Positions 16,420 through 16,495 of a DNA stretch of 16,495 bases are shown piece by piece. Every line of letters starts with the position of its first letter. Positions within the stretch are counted from its first letter, which is position 1. The position numbers and the translations under genes are program-made. The notes beneath the pieces are model-generated. The model made no database searches, was not told the DNA's origin, and saw nothing but the letters and a program-made list of their open reading frames with translations. The stretch is from Candidatus Methylomirabilis sp. (lineage in GTDB: Bacteria; DYJV01), in the NCBI GenBank assembly GCA_020722945.1, contig DYJV01000054.1, forward strand, positions 1 to 16,495. Direction: 5' to 3'.

Positions 16420-16447
16420 ATAATAGCATACTATGAATTTATTTCAA
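16420..16447 (-). promoter_or_regulatory. Extended -10 promoter of the gsp operon
   Basis: Minus-strand reading gives -35 TTGAAA (16447-16442, five of six), a 16-nt spacer and -10 TATTAT (16425-16420, five of six), with a TG at 16428-16427 forming an extended -10. An overlapping perfect TATAAT lies at 16422-16417 but with a 19-nt spacer. Transcription would start near 16413, giving a leader of about 78 nt before gspE. The sequence upstream to the window edge shows a small inverted repeat at 16450-16464 (GCTAT, five bases, ATAGC) and no coding frame. Confidence 0.6.
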
Positions 16448-16495
16448 TAGCTATTTTTTATAGCATTAAAAACTATCCCGCAACTCAATTCCCCT

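Overview
All sixteen genes in this AT-rich window lie on the minus strand, so it reads from right to left as one co-directional block. There are three parts: a type II secretion (general secretory pathway) operon at 7025-16335, a middle group of metabolic and sulfur-related genes at 3101-6958, and the translation ('str') operon rpsL-rpsG-fusA-tuf at 1-3006. tuf is cut by the left edge. I see no tRNA, rRNA, mobile element, CRISPR array or pseudogene. No stretch longer than about 160 bases lacks a gene; the longest is 16336-16495, which holds the gsp promoter.

The secretin and pseudopilins indicate a diderm (Gram-negative-type) bacterium. The low GC content, two-cluster ferredoxin and sulfide-assimilation-type genes suggest an anaerobe or microaerobe. 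My tentative placement is Deferribacterota or a similar deep-branching low-GC lineage. It rests on overall impression and was not tested by any search.

The gsp operon runs gspE, gspF, gspH, gspI, gspJ, gspK, gspL, gspM, gspD, gspC. Neighbouring genes overlap by 1-23 nt, or are separated by 3 nt at gspH/gspI. It has a good extended -10 promoter just upstream of gspE. It encodes the ATPase, inner-membrane platform, four minor pseudopilins, the secretin (apparently lipidated at its own N-terminus) and a GspC-like connector. The major pseudopilin GspG and the prepilin peptidase GspO are not here and must be elsewhere if the machine works.

The middle block begins with an exported rhodanese that has its own -10 box, then a PHP-family hydrolase. 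It continues with serine O-acetyltransferase (cysE), a COG2122/UPF0280 protein, a NIL-domain ferredoxin and a MobA/MocA-like nucleotidyltransferase; these last four are tightly coupled. COG2122 and NIL-ferredoxin proteins are linked to sulfide assimilation and homocysteine formation in methanogenic archaea. With cysE beside them, this looks like a sulfide-to-cysteine/homocysteine module and is the most interesting part of the window.

The str operon has its own sigma70-like promoter immediately after the nucleotidyltransferase stop codon. Several starts differ from the longest open frame: rpsL, the nucleotidyltransferase, gspH, gspM and gspJ were moved inward. fusA and gspJ appear to start with TTG. 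No convincing intrinsic terminator was found anywhere in the window.
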